From Vibrio sp. UCD-FRSSP16_30 (GTDB taxonomy: Bacteria > Pseudomonadota > Gammaproteobacteria > Enterobacterales > Vibrionaceae), in contig NZ_LZFW01000004.1 in assembly GCF_001676025.1 (NCBI RefSeq), positions 1-64,000 on the forward strand: a stretch of DNA of 64,000 nt, read 5' to 3'. A program made the position numbers and the translations under genes. Shown in pieces: positions 19,335-30,228 of this stretch (position 1 is the first letter of the stretch; every line of letters begins with the position of its first letter). The notes under the pieces were generated by a model, which saw only the letters and a program-made list of their open reading frames with translations, ran no database searches and was not told the origin of the DNA.

Positions 19335-20804
19335 TTATTCGTCAGTAGAGCTTGAGCCTTGTGATTGCAAGGGTTGCGGAGCTTCGATAACAATGAAACC
19401 TCCGGTGTTGCTTTCGACACTACTATGGTCTCGTTGATCAATGTGACCAATAATACTTTGATAATAGCGACGAATATTTTCGACATAATTTAAGGCTTCA
19501 TCACCTCGAGCGTAGCCATATCGAGTGTATTCGTAATAACCTTTTTTACGCAAAAGTGGCAGTCGAGTTTTAACATCACTCCACAGATCAGGGTTTGCAC
19601 CTTGTGCTTTTGCAATTCGTCTGGCGTCCATCACATGGCCATAGCCAACATTATAAGAGGCGAGGGCAAACCAAATCTTTTCATGTTGATTGATACTATC
19701 GGGAATACGATTAACGATTTTTCTTAAATACTCCACACCACCGCGTATGGATTGCTCTGGATCTAGGCGATCTTTAACACCGACAATTTTAGCGGTTGGT
19801 AGGGTGAGCATCATCATCCCTCGCACACCCGTCGGAGACTTTGCTTTAGGGTTCCAGTGAGACTCTTGATAAGCCAATGCCGCAACTAAGCGCCAATCAA
19901 ACTCTCCAGCATATTGCTGAAATAGTGGTTCCCACTTTGGTAGCTTGCTATCTAGTGCACGAACAAATGCGCGTGTATCAACGTAATCGAAATCTTCAAT
20001 ATGCCCAAAATACTTCTCTTCGATAAGGTGTAATTGACCATCTTGATGAATATTACCAAAAAACTCGATCACCAGAGCATACAGGCTGTCATCAATACCT
20101 TTGCGTAAATACCATGATGTAGGCTGATCTTCAGTCAGTTCAAAAGCCAAAGCGATATTGGGGTAAATGCGCTGCGCAAGTGACAACTCGATAGAGTCAG
20201 CAACGGTAAATAGACGTTCACCTTTAGAGACTTGATGAAGAAGATCGTTAAGATCGTAGTTATCGGTAATCGTGTATTTAAGCTTAGGGTGGGTTTGGGT
20301 GAGTTCTTGTAATGTATGCTGAAAATGAGAACCTTTGACCACAGTTAATGATTCGTCACTCTCGATTAACTGCTTAAGATTTCTTGGTCGCCAAGTGCCC
20401 TTTTTGTAGACGACTTGTTGGCTGACATAGTAATAGGCAGGGCCTGCGCGAAATGCTTTTACTCGGTTTGGTGCTTGAGTCAGTCCTGCTGCAACAATAT
20501 CTATTTCACCATTTTTTAAAGCAGGGAAAAGCTCAGATAGGCGATAAGCAGGCTTTATTTCTAAGCGTACGCCGAGTTGCTCAGCAAACTTTGAAGCCAG
20601 TTCATATTCCATACCCGTTGGACCATCAGGACCAATGTAATAAGACAGTTGATTATTGAGTGTGCCCACACGTAACACACCTCGTTCTTGGATCTTTTGC
20701 AGTTCATTTTTAGTGTCAACTTCATACTGACAACCCGCAACAAAGAGCAAAGCCACTAACGCTATAGCCAATGTATAAATTTTAGTTAACACCGACTGAC
20801 GCAT
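19335..20804 (-). CDS. mltF: Membrane-bound lytic transglycosylase F
   Basis: MltF cleaves peptidoglycan glycan strands from the inner face of the outer membrane. The 489-residue product has a signal sequence with a lipobox-like LLFVAGC, a periplasmic substrate-binding-protein domain (GVLRVGTLNNQLSYY onward, about 40-260), and a lytic transglycosylase domain with the catalytic Glu in ALAYQESHWNPKA, then GVRGMMMLT and ASYNVGYGHV. The ATG at 20804 is chosen; a TTG six codons earlier lies within the GGAG ribosome binding site region. It is divergent from purL. Confidence 0.95.
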   Translation of the reverse strand: MRQSVLTKIYTLAIALVALLFVAGCQYEVDTKNELQKIQERGVLRVGTLNNQLSYYIGPDGPTGMEYELASKFAEQLGVRLEIKPAYRLSELFPALKNGEIDIVAAGLTQAPNRVKAFRAGPAYYYVSQQVVYKKGTWRPRNLKQLIESDESLTVVKGSHFQHTLQELTQTHPKLKYTITDNYDLNDLLHQVSKGERLFTVADSIELSLAQRIYPNIALAFELTEDQPTSWYLRKGIDDSLYALVIEFFGNIHQDGQLHLIEEKYFGHIEDFDYVDTRAFVRALDSKLPKWEPLFQQYAGEFDWRLVAALAYQESHWNPKAKSPTGVRGMMMLTLPTAKIVGVKDRLDPEQSIRGGVEYLRKIVNRIPDSINQHEKIWFALASYNVGYGHVMDARRIAKAQGANPDLWSDVKTRLPLLRKKGYYEYTRYGYARGDEALNYVENIRRYYQSIIGHIDQRDHSSVESNTGGFIVIEAPQPLQSQGSSSTDE

Positions 20805-20983
20805 AGTGTTGGGAATCTCCAAAGATTAACGATACAAGTTTTATATATACCCTTTATATCAAACCCATTATCAGGGGGGAAGCGAAAGCGCTTCTGACCT
20901 TAGTGAGTGCCTATTTTATTTTTAAATGATGGGTAATTTACGGTCACTATTTTTCCTTGATAACTCTGTCGACGCAAAAATTT

Positions 20984-20999
20984 GCGCAAACGGTTGCTT
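20984..20999 (+). promoter_or_regulatory. PurR-like operator before purL
   Basis: GCGCAAACGGTTGCTT closely matches the PurR consensus ACGCAAACGTTTNCNT. It lies about 145 bases before the purL start, in the mltF-purL divergent gap. It predicts repression by PurR with hypoxanthine or guanine. Confidence 0.75.
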
Positions 21000-21142
21000 T
21001 TTGTGTTACTTCACAAAAAGATTTGCTTTATAATACGCCGAAAACAACATAGGTAATGTTGAAGTAAAAACAATAATTAAAATTAACTCATTGTTTTTAC
21101 TTGAATATCATCTTTAATCCATCATCAAAGAGACCTAAGCAC

Positions 21143-24100
21143 ATGAGAATTTTGCGTGGTTCCCCAGCTCTTTCTGAGTTTCGTGTACAAAAATTACTAG
21201 AACTTTGTCGTGAACAAGACCTGCCAGTAACCGGTATTTATGCCGAGTTTATGCATTTTGCAGATGTGAGTGTAGAACTCGATGCCTCAGAGACAGATAA
21301 GCTAGAAAAACTGCTTACTTATGGTCCAACGATCGAAGAACATGAGCCACAAGGTACATTGTTACTAGTGACTCCACGTCCTGGTACTATCTCTCCATGG
21401 TCATCTAAGTCTACCGATATTGCCCACAACTGTGGTCTAGATACAGTGAAGCGTCTAGAACGTGGTACAGCGTACTATGTTGAAACGTCGGCTCAATTAG
21501 ATGAAGCTCAACTTAACTCAGTAAAAGCATTGATTCATGACCGCATGATGGAAGTGGTCTTTAATGAAATGGAACAAGCCTCTGCTTTATTTACTGTTGC
21601 TGAGCCTGCGCCACACACTGTTGTTGATGTGCTTACCGGTGGCCGTAAAGCTCTTGCAGAAGCCAACATCACTTTGGGTCTTGCGTTAGCTGAAGACGAG
21701 ATTGATTACCTAGTCGATAGCTTTAATACGCTAGGCCGTAATCCAAACGACATTGAATTGATGATGTTTGCTCAAGCTAACTCTGAGCACTGTCGTCATA
21801 AAATCTTTAATGCAGATTGGACAATCGACGGCGTCGTTCAAGACAAGTCTTTGTTCAAAATGATTAAGAACACCATGGAAGTCACTCCTGACCACGTATT
21901 ATCTGCTTATAAAGATAATGCAGCGGTAATGGAAGGCTCTGAAGTTGGTCGTTTCTTCCCAAATCCTGAAACGCGTCAATATTCTTACAACCACGAACCT
22001 GCACACATCTTGATGAAGGTGGAAACTCATAACCACCCAACGGCAATTTCTCCATGGCCAGGTGCTTCTACCGGTTCTGGTGGTGAAATCCGTGATGAAG
22101 GCGCAACAGGTATCGGCGGTAAACCAAAAGCAGGTTTAGTGGGCTTTACTACTTCAAACCTACGTATTCCTGGTTTTGAACAACCATGGGAAACCGACTT
22201 TGGTAAGCCAGGTCGTATTGTTACGGCATTGGATATTATGACTGAAGGTCCGCTAGGCGGCGCTGCATTCAACAATGAATTTGGTCGTCCAAACCTACTG
22301 GGTTACTTCCGTACTTACGAAGAAAAAGTGACTTCTCACGCGGGTGAAGAAATCCGTGGTTACCACAAGCCAATCATGATTGCTGGTGGTATGGGTAATA
22401 TCCGTGATGGACACGTACAGAAGAAAGAAATTCCTGTTGGCGCTAAGCTGATTGTTCTTGGCGGTCCTGCTATGAACATCGGTCTTGGTGGCGGCGCGGC
22501 ATCTTCTATGGCATCAGGTCAATCAGCAGAAGATCTAGACTTTGCTTCAGTACAACGCGAAAACCCAGAGATGGAACGTCGTTGTCAGGAAGTGATCGAT
22601 GGCTGTTGGCAGTTAGGTGACGATAACCCAATTGCATTCATTCACGATGTGGGCGCAGGTGGTATCTCTAACGCACTACCTGAGCTTGTTGATGATGGCG
22701 AACGTGGTGGTAAATTCCAACTACGTGACGTGCCTAACGATGAGCCGGGCATGAGCCCACTGGCTATCTGGTGTAACGAATCTCAAGAACGTTACGTAAT
22801 GGCTGTTTCTGATGAAAACATGGCAACCTTTGATGCAATTTGTAAACGTGAACGTGCACCGTATGCGGTTGTCGGTATCGCAACAGAAGAGCGTCAACTG
22901 ACTCTAGAAGATTCTCACTTCGACAACACGCCAATTGATATGCCAATGGACGTACTTTTAGGTAAGACACCTAAGATGTACCGTGATGTGAAAACTCTTA
23001 AAGTGGATAGCCCTGCGATCAACCGCGATGGCATTGAGCTAAATGAAGCGCTAGACCGCGTTCTACGCTTGCCAACCGTTGCTGAGAAAACATTCCTTAT
23101 CACCATTGGTGACCGCAGTGTGACGGGCTTGGTTGCTCGTGACCAAATGGTTGGTCCTTGGCAGGTTCCTGTGGCTAACTGTGCAGTTACTGCGGCAAGT
23201 TACGATACTTACCACGGCGAATCTATGTCTATGGGTGAGCGTACTCCGGTTGCACTTCTAGACTTTGGCGCTTCAGCGCGTCTTGCGGTAGGTGAGTCTC
23301 TGACTAACATCGCCGGCACTGATATCGGCGATATTAAACGTATTAAGCTTTCTGCTAACTGGATGTCTCCAGCAGGTCACCCTGGTGAAGATGCGGGTCT
23401 TTATGAAGCGGTTAAAGCGGTAGGTGAAGAGCTTTGTCCTGCACTGGGTCTAACGATTCCTGTTGGTAAAGACTCAATGTCTATGAAGACTAAATGGAAC
23501 GAAAACGGCGAAGACAAAGAAGTGACTTCTCCACTTTCATTGGTTATCACCGCATTTGGTCGTGTGGAAGATGTTCGTAAGACAGTGACTCCTCAGCTTC
23601 GCACTGACAAAGGTGAATCAAGCCTAGTATTGGTTGATCTTGGTAACGGTAAAAACCGCATGGGCGCAACAGCGCTTGCGCAAGTTTACAAGCAGTTGGG
23701 TGATAAGCCTGCTGATGTCGACAATGCAGAGCAGCTAAAAGGCTTCTTTGATGCAATGCAAACGCTGGTTCGTGATGACAAGCTTGTGGCTTACCACGAT
23801 AAAGGCGATGGCGGTTTATTAGTAACGCTTGCTGAAATGGCATTTGCGGGTCACTGTGGCGTGAAAGCTGATATCTCTGAGCTTGGTGAAGACACTCTAG
23901 CGGTACTATTTAACGAAGAGTTAGGCGCAGTTGTTCAAGTTAAGAATGATGACCTTGAACTGGTTCGCACAGTACTTGCTGAAAATGGCTTACAAGATTG
24001 TTCACATGTTATCGGTACTGTAGAAGCAACCGATAGCGTTGAAATCTTTGCTAACGGTAACGCTGTGATACAACGTTCTCGTACAGAGCTTCGTACTATC

Positions 24101-25036
24101 TGGGCTGAAACCACGCATAAGATGCAAGCACTGCGTGATAACCCAGCTTGTGCAGACCAAGAGTTTGCAGCGAAGAAAGACAACTCAGATCCTGGTTTGA
24201 ATGTTGACCTTAGCTTTGATGTACGTGAAGACGTAGCAGCGCCTTACATCGCAACAGGTGTTAAACCTAAGATGGCTATTTTACGTGAGCAAGGTGTTAA
24301 CTCTCACGTTGAAATGGCAGCAGCATTTGACCGCGCAGGTTTTGATTCTGTTGATATCCACATGAGCGACATCTTAACTGGTAAAGCAGTACTAGAAGAG
24401 TACCAAGGTCTTGTGGCTTGTGGTGGCTTCTCTTACGGTGACGTACTGGGTGCGGGTGAAGGTTGGGCTAAGTCTGTCCTTTTCAATGCTCAAGCGCGTG
24501 ACCAATTTGAAAGCTTCTTTAATCGTCAAGATACTTTCTCTCTAGGTGTGTGTAACGGCTGTCAAATGCTATCAAACCTAAAAGAATTGATTCCTGGCGC
24601 TGATCTTTGGCCTCGATTCGTACGCAACGAATCAGAGCGCTTTGAAGCTCGCTTTAGCTTGGTTGAAGTTCAGAAGTCTGATTCTGTATTCTTTGATGGT
24701 ATGGCTGGTTCTCGTATGCCTATCGCTGTTTCTCACGGTGAAGGCCGCGTAGAAGTGAAAGATACTGCTCACCTAAATGCGATTGAAAATTCTGGTACGG
24801 TTGCACTGCGTTATGTAGACAACCTAGGTAATGCGACTCAGCAATACCCGAACAACCCGAATGGTTCACCAAACGCGATTACAGGTCTAACAACCGCTGA
24901 TGGTAAGGTAACAATTATGATGCCTCACCCTGAGCGTGTATTTAGAACGGTAGCTAACTCTTGGGCTCCTGAGTCTTGGGGTGAAGATTCTGCATGGATG
25001 AGAATGTTCCGCAATGTTCGTAAGAACATCGGCTAA
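21143..25036 (+). CDS. purL: Phosphoribosylformylglycinamidine synthase
   Basis: PurL performs the fourth step of purine synthesis, turning FGAR and glutamine into FGAM with ATP. The 1297-residue product is the large single-chain form: an N-terminal PurS-like domain, two AIR-synthase-type halves ([28 protein letters not shown]), and a C-terminal glutaminase domain with nucleophile Cys in GVCNGCQML and His in [10 protein letters not shown]. The ATG at 21143 ([13 protein letters not shown]) matches known starts; an upstream TTG is unlikely. A terminator follows. Confidence 0.98.
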   Translation: MRILRGSPALSEFRVQKLLELCREQDLPVTGIYAEFMHFADVSVELDASETDKLEKLLTYGPTIEEHEPQGTLLLVTPRPGTISPWSSKSTDIAHNCGLDTVKRLERGTAYYVETSAQLDEAQLNSVKALIHDRMMEVVFNEMEQASALFTVAEPAPHTVVDVLTGGRKALAEANITLGLALAEDEIDYLVDSFNTLGRNPNDIELMMFAQANSEHCRHKIFNADWTIDGVVQDKSLFKMIKNTMEVTPDHVLSAYKDNAAVMEGSEVGRFFPNPETRQYSYNHEPAHILMKVETHNHPTAISPWPGASTGSGGEIRDEGATGIGGKPKAGLVGFTTSNLRIPGFEQPWETDFGKPGRIVTALDIMTEGPLGGAAFNNEFGRPNLLGYFRTYEEKVTSHAGEEIRGYHKPIMIAGGMGNIRDGHVQKKEIPVGAKLIVLGGPAMNIGLGGGAASSMASGQSAEDLDFASVQRENPEMERRCQEVIDGCWQLGDDNPIAFIHDVGAGGISNALPELVDDGERGGKFQLRDVPNDEPGMSPLAIWCNESQERYVMAVSDENMATFDAICKRERAPYAVVGIATEERQLTLEDSHFDNTPIDMPMDVLLGKTPKMYRDVKTLKVDSPAINRDGIELNEALDRVLRLPTVAEKTFLITIGDRSVTGLVARDQMVGPWQVPVANCAVTAASYDTYHGESMSMGERTPVALLDFGASARLAVGESLTNIAGTDIGDIKRIKLSANWMSPAGHPGEDAGLYEAVKAVGEELCPALGLTIPVGKDSMSMKTKWNENGEDKEVTSPLSLVITAFGRVEDVRKTVTPQLRTDKGESSLVLVDLGNGKNRMGATALAQVYKQLGDKPADVDNAEQLKGFFDAMQTLVRDDKLVAYHDKGDGGLLVTLAEMAFAGHCGVKADISELGEDTLAVLFNEELGAVVQVKNDDLELVRTVLAENGLQDCSHVIGTVEATDSVEIFANGNAVIQRSRTELRTIWAETTHKMQALRDNPACADQEFAAKKDNSDPGLNVDLSFDVREDVAAPYIATGVKPKMAILREQGVNSHVEMAAAFDRAGFDSVDIHMSDILTGKAVLEEYQGLVACGGFSYGDVLGAGEGWAKSVLFNAQARDQFESFFNRQDTFSLGVCNGCQMLSNLKELIPGADLWPRFVRNESERFEARFSLVEVQKSDSVFFDGMAGSRMPIAVSHGEGRVEVKDTAHLNAIENSGTVALRYVDNLGNATQQYPNNPNGSPNAITGLTTADGKVTIMMPHPERVFRTVANSWAPESWGEDSAWMRMFRNVRKNIG

Positions 25037-25063
25037 TTCATACCTAGCATAATATGAAATTGA

Positions 25064-25092
25064 TAAGCGACCTTTTTAGGTCGCTTTTTTTA
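25064..25092 (+). terminator. Terminator after purL
   Basis: AAGCGACCT pairs with AGGTCGCTT over a T-rich loop and is followed by a run of T residues. Confidence 0.88.
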
Positions 25093-25276
25093 TGTTTGCG
25101 AAATTGAATTTGGTATTGATGCTTTATCGACGGCCTACCTTGAGCGAGAAATGCTGTTCTTAAAATGACACATAAAAAAGTGTAAATAAGTGGGACGATT
25201 AATGGTAAATGCTTGAAAGTAGACTATTTTGAAAAGGGATAGGTGTTTCATTATAAAAAACGGAAGGAACCACAGA

Positions 25277-25813
25277 ATGAAAAAACTTGGCTTAAAAGCA
25301 GTAGGTCTAGCAGTAGTTGCAGCGTCACTAACTGGTTGTATTGGTAGTAATGCCGTGACAGGTTACGTCATGAAGTTTAACTTGGAAGTTGTCGATAACC
25401 GCTATGCTCGTGGTGGTGTGAACATGCTTCTTGCTCCTGTGTATGCATTGTCAGTTGCCGCAGATACTTTAATATTTAACTCTATCGAATTCTGGGCGGG
25501 TAAAAACCCACTAAATGGTAAGCCGCACATCTTTGATTCAAAAGTTGATACAATGTACAACATGAACAAAGATCTTGATCCTTCTCTAACGGAAGCGCCG
25601 CTTGATCCAATCACTATGCGTCAGGTTGAGTCATCAACATTTGAAGCGATTGATGCGAATACAGTGCAAATGAACGTTACCTACAATAATGGTGATAAAG
25701 CACTGATTATGGGTATTCGTGATGGTGAGAAGGTTAGCTATTACTACAATGGCGATCTTGTGTCAGAAACGACACTTTCTCAACTGCAAGAACTTGCCGC
25801 AACCAAAGCGTAA
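25277..25813 (+). CDS. DUF3332 family lipoprotein
   Basis: The 178-residue product has a signal peptide ending in the lipobox ASLTGCIGS (Cys about residue 20), so it should be anchored in an envelope membrane. The remainder matches the DUF3332 type: an amphipathic segment GGVNMLLAPVYALSVAADTL, then a soluble C-terminal region. Function is unknown. The ATG at 25277 has AAGGA at a good distance; the frame is open 16 codons upstream. It stands alone between purL and pepD, with a bidirectional terminator behind it. Confidence 0.85.
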   Translation: MKKLGLKAVGLAVVAASLTGCIGSNAVTGYVMKFNLEVVDNRYARGGVNMLLAPVYALSVAADTLIFNSIEFWAGKNPLNGKPHIFDSKVDTMYNMNKDLDPSLTEAPLDPITMRQVESSTFEAIDANTVQMNVTYNNGDKALIMGIRDGEKVSYYYNGDLVSETTLSQLQELAATKA

Positions 25814-25857
25814 AGCATCTTTTAAAAAGACAATTTATTGTTGTTTGATTTAGTAAA

Positions 25858-25890
25858 AAGAAGCCGAGCATAAATGCTCGGCTTCTTTTA
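25858..25890. terminator. Bidirectional terminator, DUF3332 gene and pepD
   Basis: A perfect 14-bp stem (25858-25871 with 25874-25887) and a 2-base loop lie between converging genes, with T tracts on both strands. Confidence 0.92.
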
Positions 25891-25910
25891 TATTTAGCTA
25901 ATGGTGAAGT

Positions 25911-27383
25911 TTATGCTTTTTCTGGAATATGTTTAAGCAGATTAACCATTTGTTCCCAATACAGATCAACCGTATCAATTTTAACCTTCTCATCGGGTGA
26001 GTGAGGGAATTTGATGGTTGGACCAAATGAAACCATATCCATATTTGGATAAGGCTTTTTAAATAAACCACACTCAAGACCGGCGTGAATAACCATGATG
26101 TTTGGCTTATGGCCATAAACTTCTTGGTACATGTCACGGAAGATAGCCATGATTTCAGAATCTGCATCAGGCTTCCAACCTGGGTAAGTACCAGAGAAAG
26201 TCACTTTAGCACCGGCAAGATCGCCAATTGAAGTTAGCATACCTTCAACTTGAGTTCTGCCTGAATCAATTAAAGAGCGGATAAGACACAAAGCGGTGAC
26301 TTTGTCTTCTTCTGTGGTAATAACACCAAGGTTTAAAGAGGTTTCTACTACGCCTTCAATCGCATCACTCATACGCATTACGCCGTTAGGGCATGCATTA
26401 AGTGCTGCAATAAATGCTTGTTGGCTTTCTTTAGCAAATACAGCAAATTGCGCTTGTGTATCTTCAATGAAAGTCACAAGGCCAGTTTCAACTGCGCCAA
26501 GTTCGTTAGTAAGCATGTCTGCATAAAAGCGATATAGCTCTTCTAGCTTAGCTAGATTTTCTGTTGGCAAAGCAACCGTTACAGAACCTTCACGAGGAAT
26601 CGCGTTACGTAGGCTACCACCATTAAAATCAATCAGTCTTAATTCTAATTCTTGTGCGTGACCAGCAAGAAAACGAACTAATAGTTTGTTGGCATTGCCA
26701 CGACCAGTATGAATATCACAACCAGAGTGACCGCCTTTTAAACCTTTCAGGATCAGTTTTTTAGTGACGTATCCTTGTGGAAGTGCTTCACGAGTAATCG
26801 CAAATTCTAGGCTAGAGTCTACGCCACCTGCGCAACCCATATACACTTCACCTTCTTGCTCAGAGTCGGTGTTAAGTAAGATATCACCTTCAAGCCAGCC
26901 TTCTTTAAGACCAAACGCGCCGTTCATTCCTGCTTCTTCATCAATAGTCAGAAGCACTTCAATCGGTCCGTGCTCAATCTCTGTGGATGCAAGAACAGCC
27001 AGACATGATGCCATGCCAATACCATTATCAGCGCCAAGAGTTGTACCTGTCGCGGTTACCCACTCACCATCAATGTATGGAAGGATAGGGTCCGTTGTGA
27101 AGTCATGCTCTGTATCTTCATTCTTTTGCGGCACCATATCGATATGAGCTTGAAGAACAACGCCTTTCTTATTTTCCATTCCTGTGGTTGCAGGTTTTTT
27201 GATAAATAGATTACCAACGGCATCCGACTTTACTGAAAGCCCTTGCTCTTTTACCCACGCCACGATGTGATCGGAAAGCGCCTGTTCATGTTTTGATGGG
27301 TGAGGGATAGAGCAGATCGTATCAAAAAATGGCCAGATTGGATTTTTAGTTTGCTGGCTAATCTCGTTAAGAAACTGGGACAT
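25911..27383 (-). CDS. pepD: Aminoacyl-histidine dipeptidase (peptidase D)
   Basis: PepD is a cytoplasmic metallopeptidase that splits dipeptides, notably Xaa-His such as carnosine. The 490-residue product has the M20 family metal-binding motifs VVLQAHIDMVPQ, LGADNGIGMAS and LLTIDEEAGMNGA, and the late His segment MVIHAGLECGLF. The ATG at 27383 (MSQFLNEISQQ) has a strong AAGGAG site; the frame extends upstream without support. Its 5' side faces a 945-base gap that holds a probable RNA gene. Confidence 0.96.
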   Translation of the reverse strand: MSQFLNEISQQTKNPIWPFFDTICSIPHPSKHEQALSDHIVAWVKEQGLSVKSDAVGNLFIKKPATTGMENKKGVVLQAHIDMVPQKNEDTEHDFTTDPILPYIDGEWVTATGTTLGADNGIGMASCLAVLASTEIEHGPIEVLLTIDEEAGMNGAFGLKEGWLEGDILLNTDSEQEGEVYMGCAGGVDSSLEFAITREALPQGYVTKKLILKGLKGGHSGCDIHTGRGNANKLLVRFLAGHAQELELRLIDFNGGSLRNAIPREGSVTVALPTENLAKLEELYRFYADMLTNELGAVETGLVTFIEDTQAQFAVFAKESQQAFIAALNACPNGVMRMSDAIEGVVETSLNLGVITTEEDKVTALCLIRSLIDSGRTQVEGMLTSIGDLAGAKVTFSGTYPGWKPDADSEIMAIFRDMYQEVYGHKPNIMVIHAGLECGLFKKPYPNMDMVSFGPTIKFPHSPDEKVKIDTVDLYWEQMVNLLKHIPEKA

Positions 27384-27642
27384 GTAATACTCCTTCATGC
27401 ATAGGGGGACAGCATTTAATTGCTGTAGATGGCCGTTTACTTTATCGGTCAATTTTATGCGAGCAGAATATCACTCTAGCGTGTAGTTGGACAGGTAAAG
27501 TACCAGATGTAACGTAAGCTAAAGAGGGATTGTTATAAGCGAGTAGTTAATATGTTTCGACCTTTATTTATTTCGATGGTGAAATTAAATTACCAAACTA
27601 GCTCACTAAATCGTCTTTTCTTGTATGACTTAATAATAATAC

Positions 27643-27671
27643 TTGTAATTAAATTACAGTATTGGTAATAT
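27643..27671 (+). promoter_or_regulatory. Candidate promoter of the 27.7-kb RNA
   Basis: TTGTAA (27643-27648), a 17-base spacer and TAATAT (27666-27671) form a plausible sigma-70 promoter. A start seven or eight bases on would fall just before the 10-bp stem at 27682. Confidence 0.5.
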
Positions 27672-27677
27672 ATTTCC

Positions 27678-27952
27678 TGTCGATACAGACAACCCTTCTG
27701 TGAGTTACCCCACTCATTATACTGTCTGTATCAGTGCTAATTTAAAGTATTAATCTGTTGTTTATCAATTGGTTAGTATTGAAGTTGTAGTTATTAATCT
27801 TTCGGCTTGTCGGCCAATGAAGGTTATATAACTATGAATTCAGCCCTTTAGTAGGGTTTTTAAGCATGTGATTGAACTTCGGTTCACCCCTGATATATTA
27901 GAAATTAATTACTGATTTCATAAGCCGTCCAATCTGGAGCGGCTTTTTTTTC
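27678..27952 (+). ncRNA. Candidate structured small RNA
   Basis: The pepD-permease gap holds a promoter-like sequence, then GATACAGACA (27682-27691) pairing perfectly with TGTCTGTATC (27723-27732). That loop contains a second hairpin (TGAGT 27701-27705 with ACTCA 27712-27716). Further on are TGAAC-TTCG-GTTCA, a UUCG tetraloop hairpin (27873-27886), and a terminator at 27922-27952 that belongs to no protein gene on this strand. No good reading frame is present. I do not recognise it as a known RNA family (it is not GcvB, 6S, Spot 42, Qrr or CsrB-like by eye). It could also be a long leader of the downstream permease, but the terminator precedes that gene by about 375 bases and a PurR box intervenes. 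Confidence 0.55.
27922..27952 (+). terminator. Orphan terminator at the end of the candidate RNA
   Basis: AAGCCG (27922-27927) pairs with CGGCTT (27940-27945), followed by eight T residues. No coding gene on the plus strand lies within 2 kb upstream. Confidence 0.85.
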
Positions 27953-28288
27953 GCCTCAATGTTCTCTACAAATCCGTTCTATATTCCGTTCACTTATCTT
28001 GTTAATAAGTCAGTTTGAGTGCGCTAAAGAGCATATCCTTGTGAGTGATGTATTTTTATGTGCTACATGGGTAGAAAATCACTGTATTTTGCCAGATAAA
28101 TTTGCAATGTGTACAAAAAGCACACTCTTTGATCTAGAGCACTTTATGAGTAAATATACTTTCATATCAATAGGTTATGTTGTCGGTGGGGGGCTAAAAT
28201 AGGCGGTGTATTGTCTATAAATGAATTTCTGAATAAAACAGTATGGTATTTCGTTATTTAACTCTCTATAATTCACGCCAATTTAGAT

Positions 28289-28304
28289 ACGCAAACGTTT
28301 ACTT
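28289..28304 (+). promoter_or_regulatory. PurR operator before the purine permease
   Basis: ACGCAAACGTTTACTT is essentially the PurR consensus. It lies 24 bases before the permease start. The 28203-28288 stretch before it shows nothing else. Confidence 0.88.
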
Positions 28305-28327
28305 TTACATATTTTTAGGAATTGATA

Positions 28328-29620
28328 ATGCTGGAGAAGCTCTTCAAACTACGTGAACACGGGACAACTGTTCGCACGGAAATCATTGCAGGTATAACTA
28401 CCTTCCTGACAATGGCTTATATCATTTTCGTTAACCCGACTATGTTATCAGCAACAGGAATGGATCATGGCGCTGTATTTGTTGCTACCTGTCTAGCCGC
28501 TGCAGTTGGCTGTCTTGTTATGGGTCTATATGCTAACTATCCTATCGCTCAAGCGCCGGGTATGGGTCTAAATGCTTTCTTCACTTATGGTGTTGTATTG
28601 GGCATGGGCTATGAGTGGCAAGTTGCATTAGCAGCAGTATTTGTCTCGGGCGTATTATTCATTATTCTTAGCCTTCTTCGCGTTCGAGAGTGGATCATCA
28701 ACTCAATTCCAATGTCACTACGTACTGGTATTTCAGCCGGTATTGGTCTTTTCTTGGCATTTATCGGCCTAAAGAATGCCGGCATTGTAGTGGATAACCC
28801 AGCAACGCTTGTTTCTATGGGTGATATTACTGGCCTGCACGCTGTATTAGCTGCGGTTGGCTTCTTTATTACTATTGCATTGGTTCACCGTGGTGTTCGC
28901 GGCGCAGTAATGATCGCAATTCTTGCGGTTACTGTTTTAGGCATGATCTTTGGTGATGTTCAATATCATGGCATCATCGCTCCGCCTCCAAGTATCGCAC
29001 CGACATTCATGCAATTGGATTTTTCTGGTGTATTTGAAGTTGGCATGATTTCAGTCATCTTTGCGTTCTTGTTTGTCGACTTATTTGATACAGCAGGTAC
29101 GTTAGTCGGTGTTGCATCAAAAGCGAACCTAATGACAGAAGATGGCAAACTGCCTCGTTTGAATAAAGCATTACTTGCTGACTCTACAGCAACATCAATT
29201 GGTGCTTTGCTTGGTACTTCAAACACGACTTCTTATGTAGAATCTACAGCGGGCGTGGCAGCTGGTGGCCGTACTGGTCTTACTGCCGTAACGGTTGGTG
29301 TGCTTTTCTTATTGGCTTTGCTGTTTTCGCCATTAGCGGGTATGATTCCGGCATACGCTACTGCGGGTGCGTTGTTTTATGTTGCTATCTTGATGCTATC
29401 TGGTCTGGTTAATATCGACTGGAGTGACATTACAGAAGCTGCACCTGTTGTAGTAACTTGCTTATTGATGCCATTAACATTCTCTATTGCAGAAGGCATC
29501 ACACTAGGCTTTATTTCTTACGCAGCAATTAAATTGTTGAGTGGTAAAGGACGCGATGTATCCCTTAGTGTTTGGGTTATGTCTGCTATATTTATTTTGA
29601 AATATGTATTAGCCGCTTAA
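28328..29620 (+). CDS. AzgA-type purine permease (guanine/hypoxanthine or adenine)
   Basis: The 430-residue inner membrane protein belongs to the AzgA subgroup of nucleobase-cation symporters. Characteristic blocks are TEIIAGITTFLTMAYIIFVNP at the N-terminus, QAPGMGLNAFFTY in the third span, and FLFVDLFDTAGTLVGVA and SNTTSYVESTAGVAAGGRTG, which form the substrate site. About 13 membrane spans are visible. The ATG at 28328 has AGGA upstream. A PurR box sits before it and the salvage enzyme gpt follows 26 bases later, which supports import of purine bases. The exact base cannot be told. Confidence 0.92.
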   Translation: MLEKLFKLREHGTTVRTEIIAGITTFLTMAYIIFVNPTMLSATGMDHGAVFVATCLAAAVGCLVMGLYANYPIAQAPGMGLNAFFTYGVVLGMGYEWQVALAAVFVSGVLFIILSLLRVREWIINSIPMSLRTGISAGIGLFLAFIGLKNAGIVVDNPATLVSMGDITGLHAVLAAVGFFITIALVHRGVRGAVMIAILAVTVLGMIFGDVQYHGIIAPPPSIAPTFMQLDFSGVFEVGMISVIFAFLFVDLFDTAGTLVGVASKANLMTEDGKLPRLNKALLADSTATSIGALLGTSNTTSYVESTAGVAAGGRTGLTAVTVGVLFLLALLFSPLAGMIPAYATAGALFYVAILMLSGLVNIDWSDITEAAPVVVTCLLMPLTFSIAEGITLGFISYAAIKLLSGKGRDVSLSVWVMSAIFILKYVLAA

Positions 29621-29646
29621 TTTAGTCTTAAATAGGTTTACCCGCT

Positions 29647-30111
29647 ATGCCAAAAAAATACGTCATCACTTGGGATGAAATGCAAACTAACTGTCGCGAA
29701 CTTGCTAGGCGTCAAATGCCAGCAGAACAGTGGAAAGGGATCTGGGGCGTGAGCCGTGGTGGTTTAGTACCCGCTGCTATCCTTGCTCGTGAATTAGGGA
29801 TTCGTTATGTAGATACTATTTGTATCTCAAGCTACGATCATGATCACCAGCGCGATATGACAGTTCTTAAAGCTCCTGAGGGCGACGGTGAAGGCTTCCT
29901 TATCGTTGAAGATTTAGTTGATAGTGGTGACACTGCGCGTCAATTACGCAAAATGTACCCTAAAGCTAAATTAATTGCGGTATGTGCAAAACCTTCTGGC
30001 GTTGAGTTGCTAGATGACTATGTAGTCGACATTGCGCAAGAAACTTGGATTGAGCAACCATGGGACATGCAACTTACATTTGCAGAACCTATCAATCGTA
30101 AGCGTAAGTAA
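29647..30111 (+). CDS. gpt: Xanthine-guanine phosphoribosyltransferase
   Basis: Gpt converts guanine, xanthine and less well hypoxanthine to their nucleotides with PRPP. The 154-residue product has the PRPP-binding motif [14 protein letters not shown], the segment [19 protein letters not shown] and the family C-terminus. It follows the purine permease closely and is probably co-transcribed, so uptake and trapping of purines are coupled. A terminator follows, then frsA, as in E. coli (gpt-frsA-crl). Confidence 0.96.
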   Translation: MPKKYVITWDEMQTNCRELARRQMPAEQWKGIWGVSRGGLVPAAILARELGIRYVDTICISSYDHDHQRDMTVLKAPEGDGEGFLIVEDLVDSGDTARQLRKMYPKAKLIAVCAKPSGVELLDDYVVDIAQETWIEQPWDMQLTFAEPINRKRK

Positions 30112-30160
30112 TTTGGGTCAATGACCTTTTTTGCTAAAAGCAAAAATTAGATTTTATGTG

Positions 30161-30188
30161 AAATGCCTCTATTTAGAGGCATTTTTTG
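30161..30188 (+). terminator. Terminator after gpt
   Basis: AATGCCTCT pairs with AGAGGCATT (30162-30182), followed by six T residues. Confidence 0.88.
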
Positions 30189-30228
30189 TTTATGCTTAGT
30201 CATAAGTTCAACATACAGACGCTTTCCT

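Noticed and set aside
27999..28202. 67-residue reading frame before the purine permease
   Set aside because: It has no ribosome binding site, atypical composition and no family resemblance. The gap is better explained by the candidate RNA and the PurR box.
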